Positions 34,243-43,371 are shown, numbered from the stretch's first letter. The stretch: DNA of 47,894 nucleotides from CAYZNE01 sp964461035 (GCA_964461035.1 CAYWRI010000008.1:1-47894); one strand, 5' to 3'. The notes: generated from the sequence alone by a model not told the origin. A program made the numbers and translations.

Positions 34243-35298
34243 ATGGATTTATTAAGTTATACATTATGGGGAAATACGGTTTTAAATTACTTAATATTTA
34301 TTAGTTTAGTTTTAGCATCATATCTTGCTGCATGGATATTTGCAGTCATATTTGAAAAAATCATAAAGAAAGTATATGAAAAAACAAAAACAAAACTTGA
34401 TGACATAATATTTCTTGCATTAAAAAAGCCCATTAAGTTTGCAATATTTCTTGCAGGTATTTACTTTAGTCTTGGTTATATCATTTTAAGTGAAGGATTT
34501 GCACCATTCAAAAAAACAATTTTTGCAATATTATGGTCTATAACTTTTGCTTGGGCGGCACATAAAATTGTTGTTGGCTTAATAGATGATTATTGGATGC
34601 CAAAAGCAGAAAAAAAACAAAAGTCTTCAGCACACCAATTTATTCCAATAATAAAAAGAGCGGTTCTTGCGATTCTGTGGGTTATAGCAGCAATATTTAT
34701 ATTGAATAATGCAGGAATAAATGTTACTTCTTTAGTTGCGGGTGTTGGAATTGGTGGAATCGCAATTGCCTTTGCGCTTCAAAGCATTCTTGAAGATATG
34801 TTTTCAAGTTTTTCTATTTATCTTGATAAACCCTTTGAAGTAGGTGATTTCATTGTTATAGGTACTGATAGTGGAACTGTTAAAAAAATAGGTGTTAAAT
34901 CTACAAGATTACAAACTCTTCAAGGTCAAGAATTAATTATGTCTAATAAAGAATTAACAAATGCCCGAGTTCAAAATTATAAAAAAATGCAAAAAAGAAG
35001 AGTTGTTATGACTCTTGGAGTCGTCTATGGAACTAAATTAAATAAGCTAAAAAAGATTCCTGAAATAATAACTGATATATTTAAGTCTGTTAAAAAAGCA
35101 GACCTTTTAAGAGTTCACTTTATAGAATTTGGAGACTTTGCATTAAAATATGAATTAGTATTTCATATAACATCTCAAGATTATGATATTTACAGAGATA
35201 CAAACCAAGAAATTAATTTCAAAATAGTTGAAGAATTTGAAAAAGCAAAATTAGAAATAGCTTATCCGACTCAAACGTTATATGTTAAAAAAGCATAG
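34243..35298 (+). CDS. mscS: MscS-family mechanosensitive ion channel
   Basis: 351 residues. Hydrophobic segments lie at about 14-38, 63-82, 92-112, 138-156 and 160-190. The last is the pore-lining helix with the glycine/alanine-rich pattern AGVGIGGIAIAFALQS and is followed by the SSFSIYLDKPFEVGDFI entrance to the beta domain. The C-terminal third matches the cytoplasmic vestibule. The channel opens on membrane tension to release solutes during osmotic downshock. It has two more predicted N-terminal helices than E. coli MscS, as in many archaeal members. It is monocistronic, with a TATA box at the leaderless distance. Confidence 0.93.
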   Translation: MDLLSYTLWGNTVLNYLIFISLVLASYLAAWIFAVIFEKIIKKVYEKTKTKLDDIIFLALKKPIKFAIFLAGIYFSLGYIILSEGFAPFKKTIFAILWSITFAWAAHKIVVGLIDDYWMPKAEKKQKSSAHQFIPIIKRAVLAILWVIAAIFILNNAGINVTSLVAGVGIGGIAIAFALQSILEDMFSSFSIYLDKPFEVGDFIVIGTDSGTVKKIGVKSTRLQTLQGQELIMSNKELTNARVQNYKKMQKRRVVMTLGVVYGTKLNKLKKIPEIITDIFKSVKKADLLRVHFIEFGDFALKYELVFHITSQDYDIYRDTNQEINFKIVEEFEKAKLEIAYPTQTLYVKKA

Positions 35299-35312
35299 TT
35301 TTCTTATATTTT

Positions 35313-36308
35313 TTATTGAGTTTGAATTGTAAAACCACAACAACTTGTTTTAATAATTTCAACCGAATAATTATTTCTTTTTATCATTACACTTCCACAT
35401 TTAGGACAGAATGTAATGTTTTCTGAATTAACATTACCTAAAAATACAAAATTCAAATACTTTTTGCAGATCCTTTGTGCTGCTAACAGAGTTTTCAATG
35501 GTGTTGGAATCATATTATTTAATTTATACATTGGAAATGCTCTTGATAAATGAAGAACAGTATTTTCCCCCACATTGTCTTTAATCCACTTTGCCATGAG
35601 TTCTATTTGTTCAAGAGAATCATTTTTACCAGAAATAATTAAATTTGTTAATTCTACATGTATTTTATTTTCTTTTAATATTTTAATGGTTTCAAGAACC
35701 GGATTTAATTTTGCAGAGCAAAGCTCTTGGTAAAATACATTATCAAATGATTTTAAATCTATATTTGCAGCATCAATATATTTACATAATTCAATTAAAG
35801 GTTCTTTATTGATAAATCCATTAGAAACTATCACACATTTAATATTATTGTCTTTTGCGAGTTTTGCAATATCTAACATATATTCATAAAAAATGATTGG
35901 TTCATTATATGTAAATGCAATTAGTTTTAGGTTTTTTTGGATTAAGAGATTAATTATTTCTTTAGGCATTAGAATTTCCAGTTTTTCTGATTCTTTTGCA
36001 ACATCTGCTTGAGAAATATCATGATTTTGACAGAATTTGCATTTAAGATTGCAACCAAATGTTCCTACAGATAATATGTTTTCTTTTGGATAAAAATGAA
36101 ATAAGGGCTTTTTCTCTATTGGATCAATAGAGATGCTAACGGGTTTACCCCAAGTCAAAGAGTATAATTTTCCATTTTTATTAATTCTACTATTGCACAA
36201 TCCAGTCTTTTCATTCATAATCTTACAATTATGAGGACAGAGTGCACATTCTAAATAATTATCTTTTGTTGAATAATATTTACATTCTTTTAATTGAATA
36301 TTGCTCAT
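35313..36308 (-). CDS. amrS: Radical SAM enzyme of the AmmeMemoRadiSam type (AmrS-like)
   Basis: 331 residues from ATG 36308; the upstream in-frame TTG at 36329 is rejected. The radical-SAM CxxxCxxC cluster is Cys86, Cys90 and Cys93 (FGCNLKCKFCQN). An N-terminal cysteine set (CALCPHNC and GLCNSR) and a C-terminal ribbon (CPKCG, SCCGF) frame it, as in the AmrS family related to pyruvate-formate-lyase activating enzymes. AmrS is usually accompanied by AmmeMO1 (AmrA) and Memo (AmrB) proteins; neither is in this window. The substrate is not established here. It is divergent from the cis-prenyltransferase gene with only about 35 bases between start codons. Confidence 0.85.
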   Translation of the reverse strand: MSNIQLKECKYYSTKDNYLECALCPHNCKIMNEKTGLCNSRINKNGKLYSLTWGKPVSISIDPIEKKPLFHFYPKENILSVGTFGCNLKCKFCQNHDISQADVAKESEKLEILMPKEIINLLIQKNLKLIAFTYNEPIIFYEYMLDIAKLAKDNNIKCVIVSNGFINKEPLIELCKYIDAANIDLKSFDNVFYQELCSAKLNPVLETIKILKENKIHVELTNLIISGKNDSLEQIELMAKWIKDNVGENTVLHLSRAFPMYKLNNMIPTPLKTLLAAQRICKKYLNFVFLGNVNSENITFCPKCGSVMIKRNNYSVEIIKTSCCGFTIQTQ

Positions 36309-36343
36309 ATTATTGTGATAAATACACAAAATTTAAAAAAGTT

Positions 36344-37069
36344 ATGAGAAAACAAAGATATAATAAGATGAATAAAGCAAAACACATAGCAATAATCCTT
36401 GATGGAAATAGAACATATGCACAAAAATTACAGAAAAAACCTTGGGAAGGACATAGTTTGGGATTGAAAACACTCAAAGTATTTCTAGATCAAGTTAAAG
36501 AATTAGAGATGGAAGAACTAACGCTCTATGCCTTTTCAGTACAAAATTTTGAAAGACCTAAGATTGAAGTTGATTATCTTCTCAAATTATTTGAACAGGA
36601 ATTAGCTAATGAATTAGGAAAAGACTTTGAAAATCTAGAAAAAAACCAAGTGAAAGTTAAGTTCTTAGGTAGAATACAACTATTTCCTGAATCTTTACAA
36701 AAAAAAATGCGTGAATTAGAACAAAAAACCAAAGATTTTAATAAATTCAAACTTAATTTAGCAATGGCTTATGGTGGTAAAGAGGAACTTATTGACAGTT
36801 TTAAAGCTATTTATGATAAAATAGTTTCAGGTAAAATAAAAAAACAAGACATAAATGAAAAACTTATTTCAGATCATCTCTATATTAACTCAGAACCCGA
36901 CATGATTATTCGAACAGCAAATAAAAAAAGAACTTCAAATTTTTTAATTTGGCAATCAACTTATAGTGAATGGTTTTTTCTTGAAAAAACTTGGCCAGAA
37001 TTCACAATTGAAGATTTAAAGCAATGTATTAAAGAGTTTTCTACTAGAAAAAGAACTTTTGGTAAATGA
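36344..37069 (+). CDS. uppS: Cis-prenyltransferase (undecaprenyl/polyprenyl diphosphate synthase family)
   Basis: About 241 residues from ATG 36344; ATG 36368 is the alternative. The much longer frame from 36242 would overlap the divergent amrS start and is unlikely. The signature IAIILDGNRTYA provides the catalytic Asp. HSLGLKTLK, TLYAFSVQNFERP and the C-terminal IIRTANKKRTSNFLIWQSTY follow the family pattern, although the usual IRTGG is IRTAN. It elongates farnesyl or geranylgeranyl diphosphate with isopentenyl diphosphate to a long cis-polyprenol carrier for glycans. The TATA-like GATAAATAC lies about 22 bases before ATG 36344. Confidence 0.92.
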   Translation: MRKQRYNKMNKAKHIAIILDGNRTYAQKLQKKPWEGHSLGLKTLKVFLDQVKELEMEELTLYAFSVQNFERPKIEVDYLLKLFEQELANELGKDFENLEKNQVKVKFLGRIQLFPESLQKKMRELEQKTKDFNKFKLNLAMAYGGKEELIDSFKAIYDKIVSGKIKKQDINEKLISDHLYINSEPDMIIRTANKKRTSNFLIWQSTYSEWFFLEKTWPEFTIEDLKQCIKEFSTRKRTFGK

Positions 37070-37091
37070 TTTTTAAAAATTAGGTGATAAA

Positions 37092-37262
37092 ATGACACAA
37101 TTAAATAAATTAGATAAAACGGTTATTATTTCAATACTTGAAAAACAGATTGAAATATTAGATGAATTAGAAGATTTACCTACAAACATTCTTGAGAATT
37201 TTGCTACGGATATAAAATATGAAAAAGTTCTAAAAGATATAATAAAAAAACTCAAGAATTAA
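37092..37262 (+). CDS. 56-residue helical protein; its 3' end is the repeat bracketing the protease gene
   Basis: Starts at ATG 37092 behind AGGTGAT (37082-37088) and encodes MTQLNKLDKTVIISILEKQ and following, 56 residues, probably one or two amphipathic helices with a basic end (KDIIKKLKN). It follows the cis-prenyltransferase stop by 22 bases and may be co-transcribed. The family is not recognised. The ribosome binding site and the fact that its last 50 bases are copied at 40493-40542 support that it is real. A minus-strand frame over the same bases is a shadow. Confidence 0.65.
   Translation: MTQLNKLDKTVIISILEKQIEILDELEDLPTNILENFATDIKYEKVLKDIIKKLKN
37213..37262 (+). repeat. 50-bp direct repeat (proximal copy): 3' end of the 56-residue gene
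   Basis: Identical to 40493-40542 except for one base (A against G near the end). It covers the last 16 codons and the stop. The copies are 3280 bp apart and bracket exactly one gene, the protease. Confidence 0.85.
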
Positions 37263-37264
37263 TT

Positions 37265-40200
37265 TCATCTAAATATGTTTAAAATCACAGTCCATATATT
37301 CTGTATAAAATTAAGTTGCTGATAAGCTCCTCCTGCCAGGTTTTTTGCAGTACTTATTTTTTCAGCTTTTTCCTTTTTTAATACTTTTTCTGGGAGGTCT
37401 TCTACTTTTTCATCTTTTAAACAATTTATTAAATAATCATCTACAATTTTACCATCAATGTTTAATTTGACATCACTAATACAACTTACTAATTTGTCTA
37501 TATCTTCAGGATCGTATCTTTCTCCACCATTACAAGGAAACTCTTCAATCATTCCCGCTGAGTATCTAAGAATTAAAGCTGCATCATATGCATCTATAAT
37601 ATCATTACAATCAACATCTGCAGCCACTAATTGCCATTCTTCAAAATCAGTATCGATTAGTGTAACATACTCTAAAACCAAACTGGAATCATATGAGTTA
37701 ATGTTATTATTTCCATCAATATCTCCTTTTAGAAATAGGGAGCTAGATGTATCATAGGTTCCAGTATTGTAAAGATTTTGCATATACATTGGCCATTGCA
37801 TATTTTCAGGATAATAGGGATATTCTAAATCTAAAACATATATAAAGTATTCTCCATAAATTTCACGATCACTTACAATTAGTTCCATATCCCCATCTAG
37901 ATCTAAATCATCAACTAATAAAGGACCCTGTATTCTACCATTTAATCGTTTTGACCAAATAGGTGTACCGTCCCCCTCATATAAATATAATTCCTCATTA
38001 AAAGCAATAAATATTTCTCCATTTCCATCACCATCAATATCCACTATAATCGGAAACTTATTAGCCCACCCTATTGTATTGTACACTGGCCATCCATCCA
38101 CATTATTTCCGTTTTGATGATACGCATAACATCTACGGTCTCCACAAACAACAATTTCAAGATCATCATTTTCATCTATATTTCCAATTACTGGAAACCC
38201 ATATAATGGTTCATTTGTTGATTTTGGCCAACCACTTATCGAAGTACCATTAGAATAGTATCCATATAATTTGCTATCTGAAGATACTCGACTAAAAAAA
38301 ATTTCCAAATTACTATCATTATTAATATCTGCCATAGCAAGACCTGATATGTGTCCTTGTGGAACTTGTATTGGCCATCCCGATTTTACTGAACCATTTT
38401 CTTCAAAAACATATATTTTAGAACCCGTAAGACTTATTATTTCACATTTACCATCAAAATCAACATCATTCGCAGCCACAAAGTGTGAATCGTCTACAAG
38501 AGAAAATGTATAAGGCCAACCTTCTAAGTTATTACCTTGATAATCTACTACATAAATTTCAGAATTATTATAGATTTCATCATCCCAATTTTCCTCTCCT
38601 TTTGCAAATACAATATCTAAAAAACCATTTCCATCAATATCTCCTAGAGAAATGGTTTGACCAAATATGCTATTGGTTGAACCAAAATAATGAATAGGGA
38701 ATCCTTCTAAAATATTTCCTTCAGTATCAAAGACATACAAATCACTTCCGTTTAGAAGACTAATTATTTCATCAGCGCCATCATTATTAATGTCACCTAT
38801 AACTACCCCTGATGGATTTGTTCTAGATTCACTAATTTGATTCTGAAAAAGAATAGAACCATTATCTAAGAACACGAATAAGCCGTTCCTATTTGATTGT
38901 AAAATCTCTTTGTGATTATCTTGATTAATATCAGCAGTTTTTTTAGCCATATAGGTGCTTCCGTCCACAGAAACTGGCCAGCCTTCTAGAAATAAAGAAT
39001 CATGCTCCAAAATTATATTCAAAGTTTCCTCTTGATTTTCAGCAATATTTATGGTTGAATTCCAATCGTACCTAGCACAATGTGAAACTTTTATCTCTCT
39101 TTCTCCAGTATTTAACTCAAATTCGATAGGTGTTTGACCTCGATAAAACCAACTGTCAATATTTAAATCTCTAACATAAACTTTTGCATGATTTGGTTGA
39201 GTTTCTATAGATAAAAAACCTGTTTCTTCAGTGTTTTCTCCACAATTTTCAAAAATTGTTTCATTTGAATCATCACAATCATATACTAAATCATTACACT
39301 GAGGACACGTATCTGGTTTTTCTCCAATCCCCCAATAACAGTATCCATCGTTATCTGTATCTGTACATAATCTAAGGGGATTTTCTAAAATTTCATTGAG
39401 ATATTCAGGTTCTATTTCAACATAGGCATAGTATTTAGCTATATTAACCTCTCCCATTCTAATTTTAAAATAGCCCGCTTCACCCCAGTTTTCACCCCAA
39501 GAATTTTTGACAATCCAATATTCTGTACCATCATAAATTCCAAATCCAACAATTAAAACTGCGTGACCACCCATAAATCTGGAATAAGTATTGTAATAAA
39601 TTCCACCTTGATAATTATAAAAATCTGAATAAACATACATTCCAACTGTAAGTGGTCCAAATTCCATTAATGCTTCTTTAATATCATCTATCGTTAAATC
39701 TGGACTTTCATAGTAATTAATTCTCCAAGCAGAATCTTGCCAGTTAGTACATTTATTATTACAATTATTGTTGGTCGCAGTATACTGAAAACAATCTTCA
39801 GTAGCAACGCCTGTAGTCTGAAAGTAATTTTCAAAAATATCTTCAATTTCGGAACTCCACACACCACTACAACCATTATCAGTAAAACAAGAAACTAAAT
39901 CTTGTTCAGATAAATCAAAATCTAGACTTGCATTATTATAGTATATGTTAATTCCTGACTCTAACGCAGCTATAGCTGAGAAAGCCCAACAACTACCACA
40001 GCCTCCTTGATTTTTAACGGGAGTTGTATAATCTAATCCTCCATGCCTGTTTCTCCAATCAAAAAAATCAGGTAAATCTCTATTTCGTGTGCTGCGTGCA
40101 CCTTTTTTTGTTTTTTGGTTAATTTCCTGAATTTCTTCATCAGTTAATATTAATCCAAGACGCTTTATTTTTTCACTATCTGATAATCTTGAAATCTCAG

Positions 40201-40399
40201 TTTCTCCTGCAACCCATAAATTACCTTCTCTTTCAAGTTTTTGCTGAAGTTGAAGAAGTTTTTCATCTGATGATAATTGATTAACTGTTTTTTCTTCCAA
40301 ATTGTCAGGAATTGCTTCTGCAGTTACATTCTCAATCATTATGAAAGTAATAATTATTAGAATTAGTATTATTATATTCAGACTTACTTTTTTATTCAT
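37265..40399 (-). CDS. Secreted papain-like (C1A) cysteine protease with PEGA, FG-GAP and dockerin regions
   Basis: 1044 residues from ATG 40399 (the in-frame TTG at 40414 overlaps the ribosome binding site). After a signal peptide (about 1-29) and a propeptide-like helical region comes a peptidase C1 domain with Gln131 and Cys137 in NQGGCGSCWAF, His279 in GGHAVLIVG and Asn299 in KNSWGENWG, so the triad is intact. A Cys/Asp-rich stretch (TDTDNDGYC), a PEGA-like domain at about 396-475 and FG-GAP/VCBS-type beta-propeller repeats at about 485-875 follow. Next are two dockerin-like calcium loops (DIDGNNNINSYD and DVDCNDIIDAYD) at about 888-948. It should act outside the cell as a surface-bound or matrix-bound protease. 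It is the only gene between the 50-bp repeats. Confidence 0.92.
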   Translation of the reverse strand: MNKKVSLNIIILILIIITFIMIENVTAEAIPDNLEEKTVNQLSSDEKLLQLQQKLEREGNLWVAGETEISRLSDSEKIKRLGLILTDEEIQEINQKTKKGARSTRNRDLPDFFDWRNRHGGLDYTTPVKNQGGCGSCWAFSAIAALESGINIYYNNASLDFDLSEQDLVSCFTDNGCSGVWSSEIEDIFENYFQTTGVATEDCFQYTATNNNCNNKCTNWQDSAWRINYYESPDLTIDDIKEALMEFGPLTVGMYVYSDFYNYQGGIYYNTYSRFMGGHAVLIVGFGIYDGTEYWIVKNSWGENWGEAGYFKIRMGEVNIAKYYAYVEIEPEYLNEILENPLRLCTDTDNDGYCYWGIGEKPDTCPQCNDLVYDCDDSNETIFENCGENTEETGFLSIETQPNHAKVYVRDLNIDSWFYRGQTPIEFELNTGEREIKVSHCARYDWNSTINIAENQEETLNIILEHDSLFLEGWPVSVDGSTYMAKKTADINQDNHKEILQSNRNGLFVFLDNGSILFQNQISESRTNPSGVVIGDINNDGADEIISLLNGSDLYVFDTEGNILEGFPIHYFGSTNSIFGQTISLGDIDGNGFLDIVFAKGEENWDDEIYNNSEIYVVDYQGNNLEGWPYTFSLVDDSHFVAANDVDFDGKCEIISLTGSKIYVFEENGSVKSGWPIQVPQGHISGLAMADINNDSNLEIFFSRVSSDSKLYGYYSNGTSISGWPKSTNEPLYGFPVIGNIDENDDLEIVVCGDRRCYAYHQNGNNVDGWPVYNTIGWANKFPIIVDIDGDGNGEIFIAFNEELYLYEGDGTPIWSKRLNGRIQGPLLVDDLDLDGDMELIVSDREIYGEYFIYVLDLEYPYYPENMQWPMYMQNLYNTGTYDTSSSLFLKGDIDGNNNINSYDSSLVLEYVTLIDTDFEEWQLVAADVDCNDIIDAYDAALILRYSAGMIEEFPCNGGERYDPEDIDKLVSCISDVKLNIDGKIVDDYLINCLKDEKVEDLPEKVLKKEKAEKISTAKNLAGGAYQQLNFIQNIWTVILNIFR

Positions 40400-40406
40400 A
40401 TAAAAG

Positions 40407-40412
40407 CACCTC
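40407..40412 (-). promoter_or_regulatory. Ribosome binding site of the protease gene
   Basis: GAGGTG on the minus strand, seven bases before ATG 40399; it decides the start. Confidence 0.6.
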
Positions 40413-40442
40413 AACGTTATATGTCAACTAATTAGAACTAAT

Positions 40443-40455
40443 ATTTTATAAATTT
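40443..40455 (-). promoter_or_regulatory. TATA box for the protease gene
   Basis: AAATTTATAAAAT on the minus strand, centred about 50 bases before the ATG. It predicts a leader of about 25 bases carrying the ribosome binding site, unlike the leaderless housekeeping genes. It lies inside the repeat-bracketed segment, so the cassette carries its own promoter. Confidence 0.55.
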
Positions 40456-40492
40456 TCCCAACCTATTTAATAATTCCACTTATAATAGATTG

Positions 40493-40542
40493 TAAAATAT
40501 GAAAAAGTTCTAAAAGATATAATAAAAAGACTCAAGAATTAA
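40493..40542 (+). repeat. 50-bp direct repeat (distal copy)
   Basis: 49 of 50 bases match 37213-37262. No ribosome binding site or start codon region of the 56-residue gene is present, so only its 3' end was copied. It lies between the protease promoter and the end of the debranching-enzyme gene. Confidence 0.85.
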
Positions 40543-40576
40543 GCATTAAAAATATTACCTAAGTCTGGTAAAATAA

Positions 40577-42493
40577 TTATCGATTAAATAGTTTAATTTT
40601 GTTTAGAACAAAGATTAATTCTATTAACATTGCAGAACTCCACGTTTGATTTAAACAACCTTCAGCTTTCAAATATGCTGCAGAACTTATTTCTGAACAA
40701 GAACCTAAAACTCCATTAAAATACATATCATTTATTGAAGCATCAAAAATCTTATCTATGATAGAAGAATAAGCTTTATTATCTACAAGATAAAGTTGTA
40801 TTGCAGCCATATTATTGACAAAAAACCAAGAATCTCCTCTATGATAACTTTTATTATTTTGACCTGAATGATTTTCAGTAAATAACTTATTGGTTTTATC
40901 TATTGAAGAAAATCCACCCCATTCAAGCCAAAGCCGTTTAGATACATAATCAAAAGCAGTTTTCCATTCTTCATCACTAAATAAATGAGGATAAACATAT
41001 CTTGCAATAAATAAATTAGGTCTTGCAATAAAATATCGTTCTTCATCTGTAACATAATCCGCAATAAGACCCTTAGAATGAAATCTTTCATGAACTTTCT
41101 TTAATAAATTCTCTTCAAGTTTTGAGTAATGAACAGGAAATTTTATGTTAATGAACAAGTAAAGCAACCGTAAAGTTTTAAATATTGCAAGACTTAATGC
41201 TTGTATTTCTATGCAATAACCCGTTCTTCCTGAATCATCATAATCTGTATCCATCCAAGTCTCGTTTTTTCCTGAATAAATAAGATTATTTTTCATATTT
41301 TTTTCAATATAGTTATCAATTATTCTTTCAAATTTAATTCTTAATTTTTCAAGAGATTCATAAGTATAGTATTCAAACAAAATATTTTTCTCTGATAATG
41401 TAAACAAAAGATCATAATATCTTTTGAAAAACCAACCTGTGCTGTCTATTGATTTTAACTCTGAAAAAGGAATTCTAGAATTTAAAAGTCCTTTTTCATC
41501 AAAGAATTTCAAGTATTTATTTAAAATATTCTTTACAACATCATATTTTTCTAATAAAATTAATGAACCTACAGATATAAGTGTGTCCCTTGTCCAGAAC
41601 TGAAAAAACCAAGGCCATCCTGCAAACAAATTAGTTAGTTGTGTGTGTTTTATAGGTATTGTATGAAAATTTAAATTAAGTGAATTTACTGCAGTATTTA
41701 ATTCAGGTAAATATTGAAATTCTGAACTTTCTTTATTATCTTTAAGAATATTAAATTCGTAAACATTTTTTCTTAAAGAATATTCATTTTTAGAATAAAA
41801 ATGAAGTTTTTCTTCACATTCAGTTTTATTTTTACCATGTGCAAAAATAATGGTTGCCTTTTTATTAAGTAACATAAAATTTATTGCTCTGTTAACATAT
41901 CTTGTTCCAGAATATCCCCTATCAGAATCCATTTTGTAAAATTTAGAAATCCAATTGTTTTTTGCAGTTAAAGAATTTTTATCAATTCCTTTGATTAGTA
42001 TTCCTAAGTAAATTTCATATTCTTTTTCACTTAAAGTATTATCAGTATATTTTTCATATTTTACTATAACCATATTATCTTCAACTTCAAAAGAATATAT
42101 TCTACCTTTTTCAGGACTTGAATCTATAAATCTCATATCAATATCTATTGACACATAATCTGAGAAATTTTCAATATCGCATAGTAAAGTGTCTGAAAGA
42201 AAATAAGATTGTGTGCTTTGCTTGTTAAAAATAGTAAAACTTCCTTGAGAATTTTCTATTTTATCTGCCGTGTTAAAATAATTAAAATTTATTGAATCGA
42301 GTAATTTAAACATTGTGTTGTTCTTAGAAATACTAAACCCCTGATAATGTGTAAGATTATTGGTAATTGAAAAATAAGCACCTTTATTATTACTTAAAAG
42401 AGCAAAAACATTATTAGATTGACCACTAATCCTATAATTATTAAACTTATGCTCAACTTTAACGATACTCTCACCCCTTAATTGATTATACAT
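40577..42493 (-). CDS. Glycogen debranching enzyme (archaeal-type amylo-alpha-1,6-glucosidase)
   Basis: 638 residues, no signal peptide. The N-terminal 270 residues are the beta-sandwich typical of bacterial/archaeal GDE. The C-terminal (alpha/alpha)6 barrel shows the family landmarks: LFAGWPWFFQFWTRDTLIS near 290-310, ETWMDTDYDDSGRTGYCIEI near 415-435 (the acidic residues are catalytic candidates), YHRGDSWFFVNN near 550, and GCLNQTWSSAMLIEL near 612-626. It hydrolyses alpha-1,6 branch points in stored glycogen, implying a polysaccharide reserve. There is a TATA-like ACTATTTAAAG about 24 bases before the ATG. Confidence 0.88.
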   Translation of the reverse strand: MYNQLRGESIVKVEHKFNNYRISGQSNNVFALLSNNKGAYFSITNNLTHYQGFSISKNNTMFKLLDSINFNYFNTADKIENSQGSFTIFNKQSTQSYFLSDTLLCDIENFSDYVSIDIDMRFIDSSPEKGRIYSFEVEDNMVIVKYEKYTDNTLSEKEYEIYLGILIKGIDKNSLTAKNNWISKFYKMDSDRGYSGTRYVNRAINFMLLNKKATIIFAHGKNKTECEEKLHFYSKNEYSLRKNVYEFNILKDNKESSEFQYLPELNTAVNSLNLNFHTIPIKHTQLTNLFAGWPWFFQFWTRDTLISVGSLILLEKYDVVKNILNKYLKFFDEKGLLNSRIPFSELKSIDSTGWFFKRYYDLLFTLSEKNILFEYYTYESLEKLRIKFERIIDNYIEKNMKNNLIYSGKNETWMDTDYDDSGRTGYCIEIQALSLAIFKTLRLLYLFINIKFPVHYSKLEENLLKKVHERFHSKGLIADYVTDEERYFIARPNLFIARYVYPHLFSDEEWKTAFDYVSKRLWLEWGGFSSIDKTNKLFTENHSGQNNKSYHRGDSWFFVNNMAAIQLYLVDNKAYSSIIDKIFDASINDMYFNGVLGSCSEISSAAYLKAEGCLNQTWSSAMLIELIFVLNKIKLFNR

Positions 42494-42553
42494 ACAATAA
42501 ATTATAGTCTTTAAATAGTTTATTGTATTATGGTTACGGATTAAATCAATATT

Positions 42554-42853
42554 TTATTTAATAAGAAATTCACCCATTTGAATTCGTATGCCTGTTCTTT
42601 TTGCAATATATTTTGGATTTTTAATATCTAATTCTTCTTCAATATAGTTCTCTAATTGACTTGATTGCTCTTTAGTAAGTTCTGTTATTTCTGGAATTTT
42701 ATTGTGCGGAACACCAGGCGTATTTTGATATAATTTAATTACTTTACATATAGAAAAAGTATAATAAAATATTATTTGATTGTAGTTTGTTCCTGCACCT
42801 TTATGACAAGCGTTACAAATAACTTTATACCAAGTATTACTTTCATATTTCAT
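42554..42853 (-). CDS. Small protein with one CxxC, unknown
   Basis: 99 residues from ATG 42853, preferred to the in-frame TTG at 42871. It begins MKYESNTWYKVICNACHKGA, a CxxC that could be half of a zinc or redox site; a further single Cys follows in FSICKV. The C-terminal half (ELTKEQSSQLENYIEEEL, then a basic GIRIQMGEF ending) looks helical then basic, perhaps nucleic-acid binding. I do not recognise the family. It lies 40 bases beyond the lspA stop, same strand, possibly in that operon. Confidence 0.55.
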   Translation of the reverse strand: MKYESNTWYKVICNACHKGAGTNYNQIIFYYTFSICKVIKLYQNTPGVPHNKIPEITELTKEQSSQLENYIEEELDIKNPKYIAKRTGIRIQMGEFLIK

Positions 42854-42911
42854 ATCAATTACTAGGTACAACTAAGTTATATAATTTTCTCTAAATATAT
42901 CAAATTTAGAA

Positions 42912-43358
42912 TCACTTCTTTTTATTGTTTTCTGTGTTGAGGTTGAAAAGAAAATATATTATTAAAACAATACCGCCAAGACTAATACATGCATCAGCAA
43001 GATTAAACACTGGGAAAAAGCCAAAATCAATATAATCAACAATAAAACCAAAAGTTATTCTGTCAATAATATTGCTGATTGCACCAATTAAAATAAAATG
43101 TGTTGCAAGTTTTTGCACAGCTAATTCTTTATAGAAAAATATGATTGCACCAACAATTGCAATTGATAAAAACAATAATGCAATATTGTTTCCTTGAAAA
43201 AGTCCCCAACTAACACCCGTATTTTTTAATAATATAAAATTAAATATTGAGTTTTTTGCAGTAACACCGTTTAATGCTAGAATTTTTAATATTCTATCTA
43301 TTGTTAATATAACTAGAGGAATTATATAAAATTGATGTGGTTGAATTCTTTTGCTCAT
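42912..43358 (-). CDS. lspA: Lipoprotein signal peptidase (signal peptidase II) homologue
   Basis: 148 residues from ATG 43358; the longer frame from 43442 would overlap the upstream gene by about 70 bases and is rejected. It has four membrane segments. The aspartyl protease motifs are complete: NIIDR with Asp99 and FNLAD with Asp122, along with TIDRILK near the N-terminus and NTGVSWGLF, equivalent to the bacterial N-G-(A)-F motif. Signal peptidase II cleaves diacylglyceryl-modified lipoproteins in bacteria and is unusual in archaea, so either it was acquired or it has another membrane substrate. It is the third gene of a tight three-gene set with a membrane and a disordered protein. Confidence 0.88.
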   Translation of the reverse strand: MSKRIQPHQFYIIPLVILTIDRILKILALNGVTAKNSIFNFILLKNTGVSWGLFQGNNIALLFLSIAIVGAIIFFYKELAVQKLATHFILIGAISNIIDRITFGFIVDYIDFGFFPVFNLADACISLGGIVLIIYFLFNLNTENNKKK

Positions 43359-43371
43359 TTTTTGATTAAAT

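Noticed and set aside
36242..36343. 34-residue N-terminal extension of the cis-prenyltransferase
   Set aside because: It would be antisense to the amrS start; the family begins close to the DGN motif, and ATG 36344 or 36368 fits.
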